This document shows positions 24,451 through 38,088 of a stretch of 64,000 bases of DNA, one piece after another (within the stretch, counting starts at the first letter, position 1; each line of letters starts with the position of its first letter). A program made the position numbers and the translations under genes. The notes below the pieces were generated by a model that did no database searches, had not been told where the DNA came from, and worked only from the letters and a program-made list of their open reading frames with translations. The stretch is from Hydractinia symbiolongicarpus (Eukaryota > Cnidaria > Hydrozoa > Anthoathecata > Hydractiniidae), in the NCBI RefSeq assembly GCF_029227915.1, contig NC_079888.1, positions 23,912,001 to 23,976,000 of the forward strand, written 5' to 3'.

Positions 24451-26099
24451 GGTGAAAATGTAATTTAAAAAATCGTTCGGGAAATGAGTTTACTCCCTGG
24501 GTACTTTCTTTGTATACTTTTGACTATACGGGCCAAGCCGGGATTTACGGGAAATCGCGGGTTTTCGTTTGCCGGCGATTAAACTTCTTTTATTCAGCGT
24601 CTCATCAAAAATGAAAACATTTTTAAAACCTACAAGTCTTATGCGTTTTAGTGGTGAAAAAATAATTTAAAAAATCGTTCTGGAAATGAGTTTACTCACA
24701 GGGTACTTTCTTTGTATACATTCGACTATACGGGCCAAGCCCGGGATTTACGGGAAATCGCGGGTTTTCGTTTTCCGGCGATTAAACCTCTTTCATTAGG
24801 CGTCTCATCAAAAATGAAAACATTTTTGAAAACTACAAGTCTCATGCGTTTTAGTGGTGAAAAAATAATTTAAAAAATCGTTCGGGAAATGAGTTTACTC
24901 CCTGGGTACTTTCTTTGTATACTTTTGACTATACGGGCCGAGTCCGGGATTTACGGGAAATCGCGGATTTTCGTTTGCCGGCGATTAAACTGCTTTTATT
25001 CAGCGTCTCATCAAAAATGAAAACATTTTTGAAAACTACAAGTCTCATGCGTTTTAGTGGTGAAAAAATAATTTAAAAAATCGTTCGGGAAATAAGTTTA
25101 CTCCCTTGGTACTTTCTTTGTATACTTTTGACTATACGGGCCAAGCCGGGATTTACGGGAAATCGCGGGTTTTCGTTTGCCGGCGATTAAACTTCTTTTA
25201 TTCAGCGTCTCATCAAAATGAAAACATTTTTGAAAACTACAAGTCTCATGCGTTTAGTGGTAAAAAAATAATTTAAAAAATCGATCTGGAAATGAGTTTA
25301 CTCCCTGGGTACTTTCTTTGTATACTTTTGACTATACGGGCCGAGTCCGGGATTTAGGGAAATCGCAGGTTTTCGTTTGCCGGCGATTAAACTGCTTTTA
25401 TTCAGCGTCTCATCAAAAATGAAAACATTTTTAAAAAATACAAGTCTCATGCGTTTTAGTGGTGAAAAAATAATTTAAAAAATCGTTCGCAAAATGAGTT
25501 TACTCCCTGGGTACTTTCTTTGTATACTTTTGACTATACGGGACAAGCCGGGATTTACGGGAAATCGCGGGTTTTCGTTTGCCGGCGATTAAACTTCTTT
25601 TATTCAGCGTCTCATCAAAAATGAAAACATTTTTAAAAACTACAAGTCTCATGCGTTTTAGTGGTGAAAAGGTAATTTAAAAAATCGTTCGGGAAATGAG
25701 TTTACTCCCTGGGTACTTTCTTTGTATACTTTTGACTATACGGGCCAAGCCCGGGATTTACGGGAAATCGCGGATTTTTGTTCGCCGGCGATTAAACTTC
25801 TTTTATTTAGCGTCCCATCAAATATGAAAATATTTTTGAAAACTACAAGTCTCATGCGTTTAGTGGTAAAAAAATAATTTAAAAAATCGATCTGGAAATG
25901 AGTTTACTCCCTGGGTACTTTCTTTGTATACTTTTGACTATACGGGCCGAGTCCGGGATTTAGGGAAATCGCAGGTTTTCGTTTGCCGGCGATTAAACTG
26001 CTTTTATTCAGCGTCTCATCAAAAATGAAAACATTTTTGAAAACTACAAGTCTCATGCGTTTTAGTTGTGAAAAAATAATTTAAAAAATCGTTCGCGAA

Positions 26100-29000
26100 A
26101 TGAGTTTACTCCCTGGGTACTTTCTTTGTATACTTTTGACTATACGGGACAAGCCGGGATTTACGGGAAATCGCGGGTTTTCGTTTGCCGGCGATTAAAC
26201 TTCTTTTATTCAGCGTCTCATCAAAATTGAAAACATTTTGAAAAACTACAAGTCTCATGGGCTTTAGTGGTGAAAAAATAATTTAAAAAATCGTTCTGGA
26301 AATGGGTTTACTCACAGGGTACTTTCTTTGTATACATTCGACTATACGTGCCAAGCCCGGGATTTACGGGAAATCGCGGGTTTTCCTTTGCCGGCGATTA
26401 AACTTCTTTTATTCAGCGTCTCATCAAAAATGAAAACATTTTTGAAAACTACAAGTCTCATGCGTTTTAGTGGTGAAAAAATAATTTAAAAAATCGTTCG
26501 GGAAATGAGTTTACTCCCTGGGTACTTTCTTTGTATACTTTTGACTACACGGGCCAAGCCCGGGATTTACGGGAAATCGCGGGTTTTCGTTTTCCGGCGA
26601 TTAAACCTCTTTCATTAAGCGTCTCATCAAAAATGAAAACATTTTTGAAAACTACAAGTCTCATGCGTTTTAGTGGTGAAAAAAAAAATTAAAAAATCGT
26701 TCGGGAAATGAGTTTACTCCCTGTGTACTTTCTTTGTATACATTCGACTATACGGGCCAAGCCCCGGATTTACGGGAAAACGACGGATTTCGTTTGCCGG
26801 CGATTAAACCTCTTTCATTAAGCGTCTCATCAAAAATGAAAACATTTTTGACAACTACAAGTCTCATGCGTTTTAGTGGTGAAAAAATAATTTAAAAAAT
26901 CGTTCGGGAAATGAGTTTACTCCCTGGGTACTTTCTTTGTATACTTTTGACTATACGGGCCGAGTCCGGGATTTACGGGAAATCGCGGATTTTTGTTTGC
27001 CGGCGATTAAACTGCTTTTATTCAGCGTCTCATCAAAAATGAAAACATTTTTGAAAACTACAAGTCTCATGCGATTTAGTGGTGAAAAAATAAATTAAAA
27101 AATCGTTCGCGAAATGAGTTTACTCCCTGGGTACTTTCTTTGTATACTTTTGACTATACGGGCCAAGCGGGGATTTACGGGAAATCGCGGGTTTTCGTTT
27201 GCCGGCGATTAAATTTCTTTTATTCAGCGTCTCATCGAAAATGAAAACATTTTTGAAAACTACAAGTCTCATGCGTTTTAGTGGTGAAAAAATAATTTAA
27301 AAAATCGATCTGGAAATGAGCTTACTCCCTGGGTACTTTCTTTGTATACTTTTGACTATACGGGCCGAGTCCGGGATTTAAGGAAATCGCAGGTTTTCGT
27401 TTGCCGGCGATTAAACTGCTTTTATTCAGCGTCTCATCAAAAATGAAAACATTTTTAAAAACTACATGTCTCATGCGTTTTAGTGGTAAAAAAATAATTT
27501 AAAAAATCGTTCGGGAAATGAGTTTACTCCCTGGGTACTTTCTTTGTATACTTTTGACTATACGGGACAAGCCGGGATTTACGGGAAATCGCGGGTTTTC
27601 GTTTGCCGGCGATTAAACTTCTTTTATTCAGCGTCTCATCAAAATTGAAAACATTTTGAAAAACTACAAGTCTCATGGGCTTTAGTGGTGAAAAAATAAT
27701 TTAAAAAATCGTTCTGGAAATGGGTTTACTCACAGGGTACTTTCTTTGTATACATTCGACTATACGTGCCAAGCCCGGGATTTACGGGAAATCGCGGGTT
27801 TTCCTTAGCCGGCGATTAAACTTCTTTTATTCAGCGTCTCATCAAAAATGAAAACATTTTTGAAAACTACAAGTCTCATGCGTTTTAGTGGTGAAAAAAT
27901 AATTTAAAAAATCGTTCGGGAAATGAGTTTACTCCCTGGGTACTTTCTTTGTATACTTTTGACTACACGGGCCAAGCCCGGGATTTACGGGAAATCGCGG
28001 GTTTTCGTTTTCCGGCGATTAAACCTCTTTCATTAAGCGTCTCATCAAAAATGAAAACATTTTTGAAAACTACAAGTCTCATGCGTTTTAGTGGTGAAAA
28101 AAAAAATTAAAAAATCGTTCGGGAAATGAGTTTACTCCCTGTGTACTTTCTTTGTATACATTCGACTATACGGGCCAAGCCCCGGATTTACGGGAAAACG
28201 ACGGATTTTGTTTGCCGGCGATTAAACCTCTTTCATTAAGCGTCTCATCAAAAATGAAAACATTTTTGACAACTACAAGTCTCATGCGTTTTAGTGGTGA
28301 AAAAATAATTTAAAAAATCGTTCGGGAAATGAGTTTACTCCCTGGGTACTTTCTTTGTATACTTTTGACTATACGGGCCGAGTCCGGGATTTACGGGAAA
28401 TCGCGGATTTTTGTTTGCCGGCGATTAAACTGCTTTTATTCAGCGTCTCATCAAAAATGAAAACATTTTTGAAAACTACAAGTCTCATGCGATTTAGTGG
28501 TGAAAAAATAAATTAAAAAATCGTTCGCGAAATGAGTTTACTCCCTGGGTACTTTCTTTGTATACTTTTGACTATACGGGCCAAGCGGGGATTTACGGGA
28601 AATCGCGGGTTTTCGTTTGCCGGCGATTAAATTTCTTTTATTCAGCGTCTCATCGAAAATGAAAACATTTTTGAAAACTACAAGTCTCATGCGTTTTAGT
28701 GGTGAAAAAATAATTTAAAAAATCGATCTGGAAATGAGCTTACTCCCTGGGTACTTTCTTTGTATACTTTTGACTATACGGGCCGAGTCCGGGATTTAAG
28801 GAAATCGCAGGTTTTCGTTTGCCGGCGATTAAACTGCTTTTATTCAGCGTCTCATCAAAAATGAAAACATTTTTAAAAACTACATGTCTCATGCGTTTTA
28901 GTGGTAAAAAAATAATTTAAAAAATCGTTCGGGAAATGAGTTTACTCCCTGGGTACTTTCTTTGTATACTTTTGACTATACGGGACAAGCCGGGATTTAC

Positions 29001-30354
29001 TGGAAATCGCGGGTTTTCGTTTGCCGGCGATTAAACTTCTTTTATTCAGCGTCTCATCAAAATTGAAAACATTTTGAAAAACTACAAGTCTCATGGGCTT
29101 TAGTGGTGAAAAAATAATTTAAAAAATCGTTCTGGAAATGGGTTTACTCACAGGGTACTTTCTTTGTATACATTCGACTATACGTGCCAAGCCCGGGATT
29201 TACGGGAAATCGCGGGTTTTCCTTTGCCGGCGATTAAACTTCTTTTATTCAGCGTCTCATCAAAAATGAAAACATTTTTGAAAACTACAAGTCTCATGCG
29301 TTTTAGTGGTGAAAAAATAATTTAAAAAATCGTTCGGGAAATGAGTTTACTCCCTGGGTACTTTCTTTGTATACTTTTGACTACACGGGCCAAGCCCGGG
29401 ATTTACGGGAAATCGCGGGTTTTCGTTTTCCGGCGATTAAACCTCTTTCATTAAGCGTCTCATCAAAAATGAAAACATTTTTGAAAACTACAAGTCTCAT
29501 GCGTTTTAGTGGTGAAAAAAAAAATTAAAAAATCGTTCGGGAAATGAGTTTACTCCCTGTGTACTTTCTTTGTATACATTCGACTATACGGGCCAAGCCC
29601 CGGATTTACGGGAAAACGACGGATTTTGTTTGCCGGCGATTAAACCTCTTTCATTAAGCGTCTCATCAAAAATGAAAACATTTTTGACAACTACAAGTCT
29701 CATGCGTTTTAGTGGTGAAAAAATAATTTAAAAAATCGTTCGGGAAATGAGTTTACTCCCTGGGTACTTTCTTTGTATACTTTTGACTATACGGGCCGAG
29801 TCCGGGATTTACGGGAAATCGCGGATTTTTGTTTGCCGGCGATTAAACTGCTTTTATTCAGCGTCTCATCAAAAATGAAAACATTTTTGAAAACTACAAG
29901 TCTCATGCGATTTAGTGGTGAAAAAATAATTTAAAAAATCGTTCGCGAAATGAGTTTACTCCCTGGGTACTTTCTTTGTATACTTTTGACTATACGGGCC
30001 AAGCGGGGATTTACGGGAAATCGCGGGTTTTCGTTTGCCGGCGATTAAATTTCTTTTATTCAGCGTCTCATCGAAAATGAAAACATTTTTGAAAACTACA
30101 AGTCTCATGCGTTTTAGTGGTGAAAAAATAATTTAAAAAATCGATCTGGAAATGAGCTTACTCCCTGGGTACTTTCTTTGTATACTTTTGACTATACGGG
30201 CCGAGTCCGGGATTTAAGGAAATCGCAGGTTTTCGTTTGCCGGCGATTAAACTGCTTTTATTCAGCGTCTCATCAAAAATGAAAACATTTTTAAAAACTA
30301 CATGTCTCATGCGTTTTAGTGGTAAAAAAATAATTTAAAAAATCGTTCGGGAAA
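26100..30354 (+). repeat. 7-monomer (1,418 bp) higher-order repeat, three tandem copies
   Basis: Three consecutive units start near 26100, 27518 and 28936. The marker TCAAAATTGAAAACATTTTG falls at 26221, 27639 and 29057, exactly 1,418 bp apart each time. Each unit contains, in order, the GGGACAAGCC core, CATGGGCTTTAG, GGGTTTACTCACAGGG, the GACTACACGG monomer, CCCTGTGTAC, a GATTTAGTGG monomer, CATCGAAAATG and ACTACATGTCTC. Differences are few: CCTTTGCC against CCTTAGCC (about 27803), GGATTTCG against GGATTTTG, and ATAAATTAAAA against ATAATTTAAAA (third copy). This is the clearest classical higher-order repeat in the window. Confidence 0.92.
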
Positions 30355-30544
30355 TGAGTTTACTCCCTGGGTACTTTCTTTGTATACATTCGACTATACG
30401 GGCCAAGCCCCGGATTTACGGGAAAACGCGGGTTTTCGTTTGCCGGCGATTAAACTTCTTTTATTCAGCGTCTCATCAAAAATGAAAACATTTTTGAAAA
30501 CTACAAGTCTCATGCGTTTTAGTGGTGAAAAAATAATTTAAAAA

Positions 30545-33500
30545 ATCGATCTGGAAATGAGTTTACTCCCTGGGTACTTTCTTTGTATACTTTTGACTAT
30601 ACGGGCCGAGTCCGGGATTTAGGGAAATCGCAGGTTTTCGTTTGCCGGCGATTAAACTGCTTTTATTCAGCGTCTCACCAAAAAGGAAAACATTTTTGAA
30701 AACTACAAGTCTCTTTCGTTTTAGTGGTGAAAAAATAATTTAAAAAAACGTTCGCGAAATGAGTTTACTCCCTGGGTACTTTCTTTGTATACTTTTGACT
30801 ATACGGGCCAAGCCGGGATTTACGGGAAATCGCGGGTTTTCGTTTGCCGGCGATTGAACTTCTTTTATTCAGCGTCTCATCAAAAATAAAAACATTTTTG
30901 AAAACTAAAAGTCTCATGCGTTTTAGTGGTGAAAAAAAAATTTAAAAAATCGTTCGGGAAATGAGTTTACTCCCTGGGTACTTTCTTTGTATACATTCGA
31001 CTATACGGGCCAAGCCCCGGATTTACGGGAAAACGCCGGATTTCGTTTGTCGGCGATTAAACCTCTTTCATTAAGCGTCTCATCAAAAATGAAAACATTT
31101 TTGACAACTACAAGTCTCATGCGTTTTAGTGGTGAAAAAATAATTTAAAAAATCGTTCGGGAAATGAGTTTACTCCCTGGATACTTTCTTTGTATACTTT
31201 TGACTATACGGGCCGAGTCCGGGATTTACGGGAAATCGCGGATTTTCGTTTGCCGGCGATTAAACTGCTTTTTTATTCAGCGTCTCATCAAAAATGAAAA
31301 CATTTTTGACAACTACAAGTCTCATGCGTTTTAGTGGTGAAAAAATAATTTAAAAAATCGTTCGGGAAATGAGTTTACTCCCTGGGTACTTTCTTTGTAT
31401 ACTTTTGACTATACGGGCCGAGTCCGGGATTTACGGGAAATCGCGGATTTTCGTTTGCCGGCGATTAAACTGCTTTTATTCAGCGTCTCATCAAAAATGA
31501 AAACATTTTTGAAAACTACAAGTCTCATGCGTTTTAGTGGTGAAAAAATAATTTAAAAAAACCGTTCGGGAAATGAGTTTACTCCCTGGGTACTCTCTTT
31601 GTATACTTTTGACTATACGGGCCAAGCCGGGATTTACGGGAATTCGCGGGTTTTCGTTTGCCGGCGATTAAACTTCTTTTATTCAGCGTCTCATCAAAAA
31701 TGAACACATTTTTGAAAACTACAAGTCTCATGCGTTTTAGTGGTGAAAAAATAATTTAAAAAATCGAACTGGAAATGAGTTTACTCCCTGGGTACTTTCT
31801 TTGTATACTTTTGACTATACGGGCCGAGTCCGGGATTTAGGGAAATCGCAGGTTTTCGTTTGCCGGCGATTAAACTTCTTTTATTCAGCGTCTCATCAAA
31901 ATGAAAACATTTTTGAAAACTACAAGTCTCATGCGTTTTAGTGGTGAAAAAATAATTTAAAAAATCCTTCGGGAAATGAGTTTACTCTCTGGGTACTTTC
32001 TTTGTATACTTTTGACTATACCGGCCAAGCCGGAATTTCCGGGAAATCGCGGGTTTTCGTTTGCCGGCGATTAAACTTCTTTTATTCAGCGTCTTATCAA
32101 AAATGAAAACATTTTTGAAAACTACAAGTCCCATGCGTTTTAGTGGTGAAAAAAAAATTTAAAAAATCGTTCGGGAAATGAGTTTACTCCCTGGGTACTT
32201 TCTTTGTATACATTCGACTATACGGGCCAAGCCCCGGATTTACGGGAAAACGCCGGATTTCGTTTGCCGGCGATTAAACCTCTTTCATTAAGCGTCTCAT
32301 CAAAAATGAAAACATTTTTGACAACTACAAGTCTCATGCGTTTTAGTGGTGAAAAAATAATTTAAAAAATCGTTCGGGAAATGAGTTTACTCTCTAGGTA
32401 CTTTCTTTGTATACTTTTGACTATACGGGCCAAGCCGGGATTTACGGGAAATCGCGGATTTTTGTTTGCCGGCGATTAAACTTCTTTTATTCAGCGTCTC
32501 ATCAAAAATGAAAACATTTTTGAAAACTACAAGTCTCATGCGTTTTAGTGGTGAAAAAATAATTTAAAAAATCCTTCAGGAAATGAGTTTACTCCCTGGG
32601 TACTTTCTTTGTATACTTTTGACTATACCGGCAAAGCCGGGATTTACAGGAAATCGCGGGTTTTCGTTTCCCGGCGATTAAACTTCTTTTATTCAGCGTC
32701 TCATCAAAAATGAAAACATTTTTGAAAACTACAAGTCTCATGCGTCTTAGTGGTGAAAAAAAATTTAAAAAATCGTTCGGGAAATGAGTTTACTCCCTGG
32801 GTACTTTCTTTGTATACATTGGACTATACGTGCCAAGCCCGGGATTTACGGGTAATCGCGGGTTTTCGTTTGCCGGCGATTAAACTTCTTTTATTCAGCG
32901 TCTCATCAAAAATGAAAACATTTTTGAAAACTACAAGTCTCATGCGTTTTAGTGGTGAAAAAAAAATTTAAAAAATCGTTCGGGAAATGAGTTTACTCCA
33001 TGGGTACTTTCTTTGTATACATTCGACTATACGGGCCAAGCCCCGGATTTACGGGAAAACGCCGGATTTCGTTTGCCGGCGATTAAACCTCTTTCATTAA
33101 GCGTCTCATCAAAAATGAAAACATTTTTGACAACTACAAGTCTCATGCGTTTTAGTGGTGAAAAAATAATTTAAAAAATCGTTCGGGAAATGAGTTTACT
33201 CACTTGGTACTTTCTTTGTATACTTTTGACTATACGGGCCGAGTCCGGGATGTACGGGAAATCGCGGATTTTCGTTTGCCGGCGATTAAACTGCTTTTAT
33301 TCAGCGTCTCATCAAAAATGAAAACATTTTTGAAAACTACAAGTCTCATGCGTTTTAGTGGTGAAAAAATAATTTAAAAAATCGTTCGGAAAATAAGTTT
33401 ACTCCCTGGGTACTTTCTTTGTATACTTTTGACTATACGGGCCGAGTCCGGGATTTAGGGAAATCGCAGGTTTTCGTTTGCCGGCGATTAAACTGCTTTT

Positions 33501-35300
33501 ATTCAGCGTCTCACCAAAAAGGAAAACATTTTTGAAAACTACAAGTCTCTTTCGTTTTAGTGGTGAAAAAATAATTTAAAAAAACGTTCGCGAAATGAGT
33601 TTACTCCCTGGGTACTTTCTTTGTATACTTTTGACTATACGGGCCAAGCCGGGATTTACGGGAAATCGCGGGTTTTCGTTTGCCGGCGATTGAACTTCTT
33701 TTATTCAGCGTCTCATCAAAAATAAAAACATTTTTGAAAACTAAAAGTCTCATGCGTTTTAGTGGTGAAAAAAAAATTTAAAAAATCGTTCGGGAAATGA
33801 GTTTACTCCCTGGGTACTTTCTTTGTATACATTCGACTATACGGGCCAAGCCCCGGATTTACGGGAAAACGCCGGATTTCGTTTGCCGGCGATTAAACCT
33901 CTTTCATTAAGCGTCTCATCAAAAATGAAAACATTTTTGACAACTACAAGTCTCATGCGTTTTAGTGGTGAAAAAATAATTTAAAAAATCGTTCGGGAAA
34001 TGAGTTTACTCCCTGGATACTTTCTTTGTATACTTTTGACTATACGGGCCGAGTCCGGGATTTACGGGAAATCGCGGATTTTCGTTTGCCGGCGATTAAA
34101 CTGCTTTTTTATTCAGCGTCTCATCAAAAATGAAAACATTTTCGACAACTACAAGTCTCATGCGTTTTAGTGGTGAAAAAATAATTTAAAAAATCGTTCG
34201 GGAAATGAGTTTACTCCCTGGGTACTTTCTTTGTATACTTTTGACTATACGGGCCGAGTCCGGGATTTACGGGAAATCGCGGATTTTCGTTTGCCGGCGA
34301 TTAAACTGCTTTTATTCAGCGTCTCATCAAAAATGAAAACATTTTTGAAAACTACAAGTCTCATGCGTTTTAGTGGTGAAAAAATAATTTAAAAAAACCG
34401 TTCGGGAAATGAGTTTACTCCCTGGGTACTCTCTTTGTATACTTTTGACTATACGGGCCAAGCCGGGATTTACGGGAATTCGCGGGTTTTCGTTTGCCGG
34501 CGATTAAACTTCTTTTATTCAGCGTCTCATCAAAAATGAACACATTTTTGAAAACTACAAGTCTCATGCGTTTTAGTGGTGAAAAAATAATTTAAAAAAT
34601 CGAACTGGAAATGAGTTTACTCCCTGGGTACTTTCTTTGTATACTTTTGACTATACGGGCCGAGTCCGGGATTTAGGGAAATCGCAGGTTTTCGTTTGCC
34701 GGCGATTAAACTTCTTTTATTCAGCGTCTCATCAAAATGAAAACATTTTTGAAAACTACAAGTCTCATGCGTTTTAGTGGTGAAAAAATAATTTAAAAAA
34801 TCCTTCGGGAAATGAGTTTACTCTCTGGGTACTTTCTTTGTATACTTTTGACTATACCGGCCAAGCCGGAATTTCCGGGAAATCGCGGGTTTTCGTTTGC
34901 CGGCGATTAAACTTCTTTTATTCAGCGTCTTATCAAAAATGAAAACATTTTTGAAAACTACAAGTCCCATGCGTTTTAGTGGTGAAAAAAAAATTTAAAA
35001 AATCGTTCGGGAAATGAGTTTACTCCCTGGGTACTTTCTTTGTATACATTCGACTATACGGGCCAAGCCCCGGATTTACGGGAAAACGCCGGATTTCGTT
35101 TGCCGGCGATTAAACCTCTTTCATTAAGCGTCTCATCAAAAATGAAAACATTTTTGACAACTACAAGTCTCATGCGTTTTAGTGGTGAAAAAATAATTTA
35201 AAAAATCGTTCGGGAAATGAGTTTACTCTCTAGGTACTTTCTTTGTATACTTTTGACTATACGGGCCAAGCCGGGATTTACGGGAAATCGCGGATTTTCG
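30545..35300 (+). repeat. 14-monomer (2,836 bp) duplication, copies about 30600-32460 and 33440-35300
   Basis: A long ordered series is duplicated at 2,836 bp: CTCACCAAAAAGG (30674 and 33510), CTGCTTTTTTATTCAGCG with two extra T (31266 and 34102 region), GGTACTCTCTTTG, GGGAATTCGCGGG, ATGAACACATTTTTG, and ACTCTCTAGGTACTTTC (32389 and 35225). The copies part after about 32460 against 35296. One visible difference is ATTTTTGACAAC against ATTTTCGACAAC (about 31306 and 34142). Confidence 0.88.
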
Positions 35301-35374
35301 TTTGCCGGCGATTAAACTTCTTTTATTCAGCGTCTCATCAAAAATGAAAACATTTTTGAAAACTACAAGTCTCA

Positions 35375-35999
35375 TGCGTCTTAGTGGTGAAAAAAAATTT
35401 AAAAAATCGTTCGGGAAATGAGTTTACTCCCTGGGTACTTTCTTTGTATACATTGGACTATACGTGCCAAGCCCGGGATTTACGGGAAATCGCGGGTTTT
35501 CGTTTGCCGGCGATTAAACTTCTTTTATTCAGCGTCTCATCAAAAATGAAAACATTTTTGAAAACTACAAGTCTCATGCGTTTTAGTGGTGAAAAAAAAT
35601 TTAAAAAATCGTTCGGGAAATGAGTTTACTCCCTGGGTACTTTCTTTGTATACATTGGACTATACGTGCCAAGCCCGGGATTTACGGGAAATCGCGGGTT
35701 TTCGTTTGCCGGCGATTAAACTTCTTTTATTCAGCGTCTCATCAAAAATGAAAACATTTTTGAAAACTACAAGTCTCATGCGTTTTAGTGGTGAAAAAAA
35801 AATTTAAAAAATCGTTCGGGAAATGAGTTTACTCCCTGGGTACTTTCTTTGTATACATTGGACTATACGTGCCAAGCCCGGGATTTACGGGAAATCGCGG
35901 GTTTTCGTTTGCCGGCGATTAAACTTCTTTTATTCAGCGTCTCATCAAAAATGAAAACATTTTTGAAAACTACAAGTCTCATGCGTTTTAGTGGTGAAA
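35375..35999 (+). repeat. Single-monomer (202 bp) amplification, three near-identical copies
   Basis: Three successive monomers share the rare CATTGGACTATACGTGCC (about 35452, 35654 and 35856), each 202 bp apart. Elsewhere this subtype appears once near 32816 and once near 37271. The only differences I see are in the A-run after GGTG and a C or T in GCGTCTTAG against GCGTTTTAG. This is one of the few places where adjacent monomers are each other's closest relatives. Confidence 0.85.
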
Positions 36000-38055
36000 A
36001 AATAATTTAAAAAATCGTTCGGGAAATGAGTTTACTCCCTGGGTACTTTCTTTGTATACTTTTGACTATACGGGCCAAGCCGGGATTTACGGGAAATCGC
36101 GGGTTTTCGTTTGCCGGCGATTAAACTTCTTTTATTCAGCGTCTCATCAAAAATGAAAATATTTTTAAAACCTACAAGTCTTATGCGTTTTAGTGGTGAA
36201 AAAATAATTTAAAAAATCGTTCTGGAAATGAGTTTACTCGCAGGATACTTTCTTTGTATACATTTGACTATACGGGCCAAGCCCGGGATTTACGGGAAAT
36301 CGCGGGTTTTCGTTTTCCGGAGATTAAACCTCTTTCATTAAGCGTCTCATCAAAAATGAAAACATTTTTGAAACTACAAGTCTCATGCGTTTTAGTGGTG
36401 AAAAAAAAATTTAAAAAATCGTTCGGGAAATGAGTTTACTCCCTGGGTACTTTCTTTGTATACATTCGACTATACGGGCCAAGCCCCGGATTTACGGGAA
36501 AACGCCGGATTTCGTTTGCCGGCGATTAAACCTCTTTCATTAAGCGTCTCATTAAAAATGAAAAATTTTTGACAACTACAAGTCTCATGCGTTTTAGTGG
36601 TGAAAAAATAATTTAAAAAATCGTTCGGGAAATGAGTTTACTCCCTTGGTACTTTCTTTGTATACTTTTGACTATACGGGCCGAGTCCGGGATGTACGGG
36701 AAATCGCGGATTTTCGTTTGCCGGCGATTATACTGCTTTTATTCAGCGTCTCATCAAAAATGAAAACATTTTTGAAAACTACAAGTCTCATGCGTTTTAG
36801 TGGTGAAAAAATAATTTAAAAAATCGTTCGGAAAATAAGTTTACTCCCTGGGTACTTTCTTTGTATACTTTTGACTATACGGGCCAAGCCGGGATTTACG
36901 GCAAATCGCGGGTTTTCGTTTGCCGGCGATTAAACTTCTTTTATTCAGCGTCTCATCAAAAATGAAAACATTTTTGAAAACTACAAGTCTCATGCGTTTT
37001 AGTGGTGAAAAAATAATTTAAAAAATCCTTCGGGAAATGAGTTTACTCCCTGGGTACTTTCTTTGTATACTTTTGACTATACCGGCCAAGCCGGGATTTA
37101 CGGGAAATCGCGGGTTTTCGTTTGCCGGCGATTAAACTTCTTTTATTCAGCGTCTCATCAAAAATGAAAACATTTTTGAAAACTACAAGTCTCATGCGTT
37201 TTAGTGGTGAAAAAAAATTTAAAAAATCGTTCGGGAAATGAGTTTACTCCCTGGGTACTTTCTTTGTATACATTGGACTATACGTGCCAAGCCCGGGATT
37301 TACGGGAAATCGCGGGTTTTCGTTTGCCGGCGATTAAACTTCTTTTATTCAGCGTCTCATCAAAAATGAAAACATTTTTGAAAACTACAAGTCTCATGCG
37401 TTTTAGTGGTGAAAAAATAATTTAAAAAATCGTTCGGGAAATGAGTTTACTCCCTGGGTACTTTCTTTGTATACTTTTGACTATACGGGCCAAGCCGGGA
37501 TTTACGGGAAATCGCGGGTTTTTGTTTGCCGGCGATTAAACTTCTTTTATTCAGCGTCTCATCAAAAATGAAAACATTTTTAAAACCTACAAGTATTATG
37601 CGTTTTAGTGGTGAAAAAATAATTTAAAAAATCGTTCTGGAAATGAGTTTACTCACAGGGTACTTTCTTTGTATACATTCTACTATTCGGGCCAAGCCCG
37701 GGATTTACGGGAAATCGCGGGTTTTCGTTTTCCGGAGATTAAACCTCTTTCATTAAGCGTCTCATCAAAAATGAAAACATTTTTGAAAACTACAAGTCTC
37801 ATGCGTTTTAGTGGTGAAAAAGTAATTTAAAAAATCGTTCGGGAAATGAGTTTACTCCCTGGGTACTTTCTTTGTATACTTTTGACTATACGGGCCGAGT
37901 CCGGGATTTACGGGAAATCGCGGATTTTGGTTTGCCGGCGATTAAACTGCTTTTATTCAGCGTCTCATCAAAAATGAAAACATTTTTAAAAACTACAAGT
38001 CTCATGCGTTTTACTGGTGAAAAAAAAATTTAAAAAATCGTTCGGGAAATGAGTT

Positions 38056-38088
38056 TACTCCCTGGGTACTATCTACTCCCTGGGTACT
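38056..38088 (+). repeat. 15-bp direct duplication inside a monomer
   Basis: The word TACTCCCTGGGTACT occurs at 38056-38070 and again at 38074-38088, separated by ATC. It replaces the usual TTTCTTTGTATA segment between GGGTAC and CTTTTGAC, so the monomer gains about 9 bp and loses its GTATAC palindrome. I saw this arrangement only here. Confidence 0.9.

Noticed and set aside
36121-36140. CENP-B box in the TTTTCGTTTGCCGGCGA region
   Set aside because: The TTCG is followed by TTTGC and GCGA instead of the required A at the fifth following base and CGGG. The opposite strand also fails, so the mammalian motif is not present.
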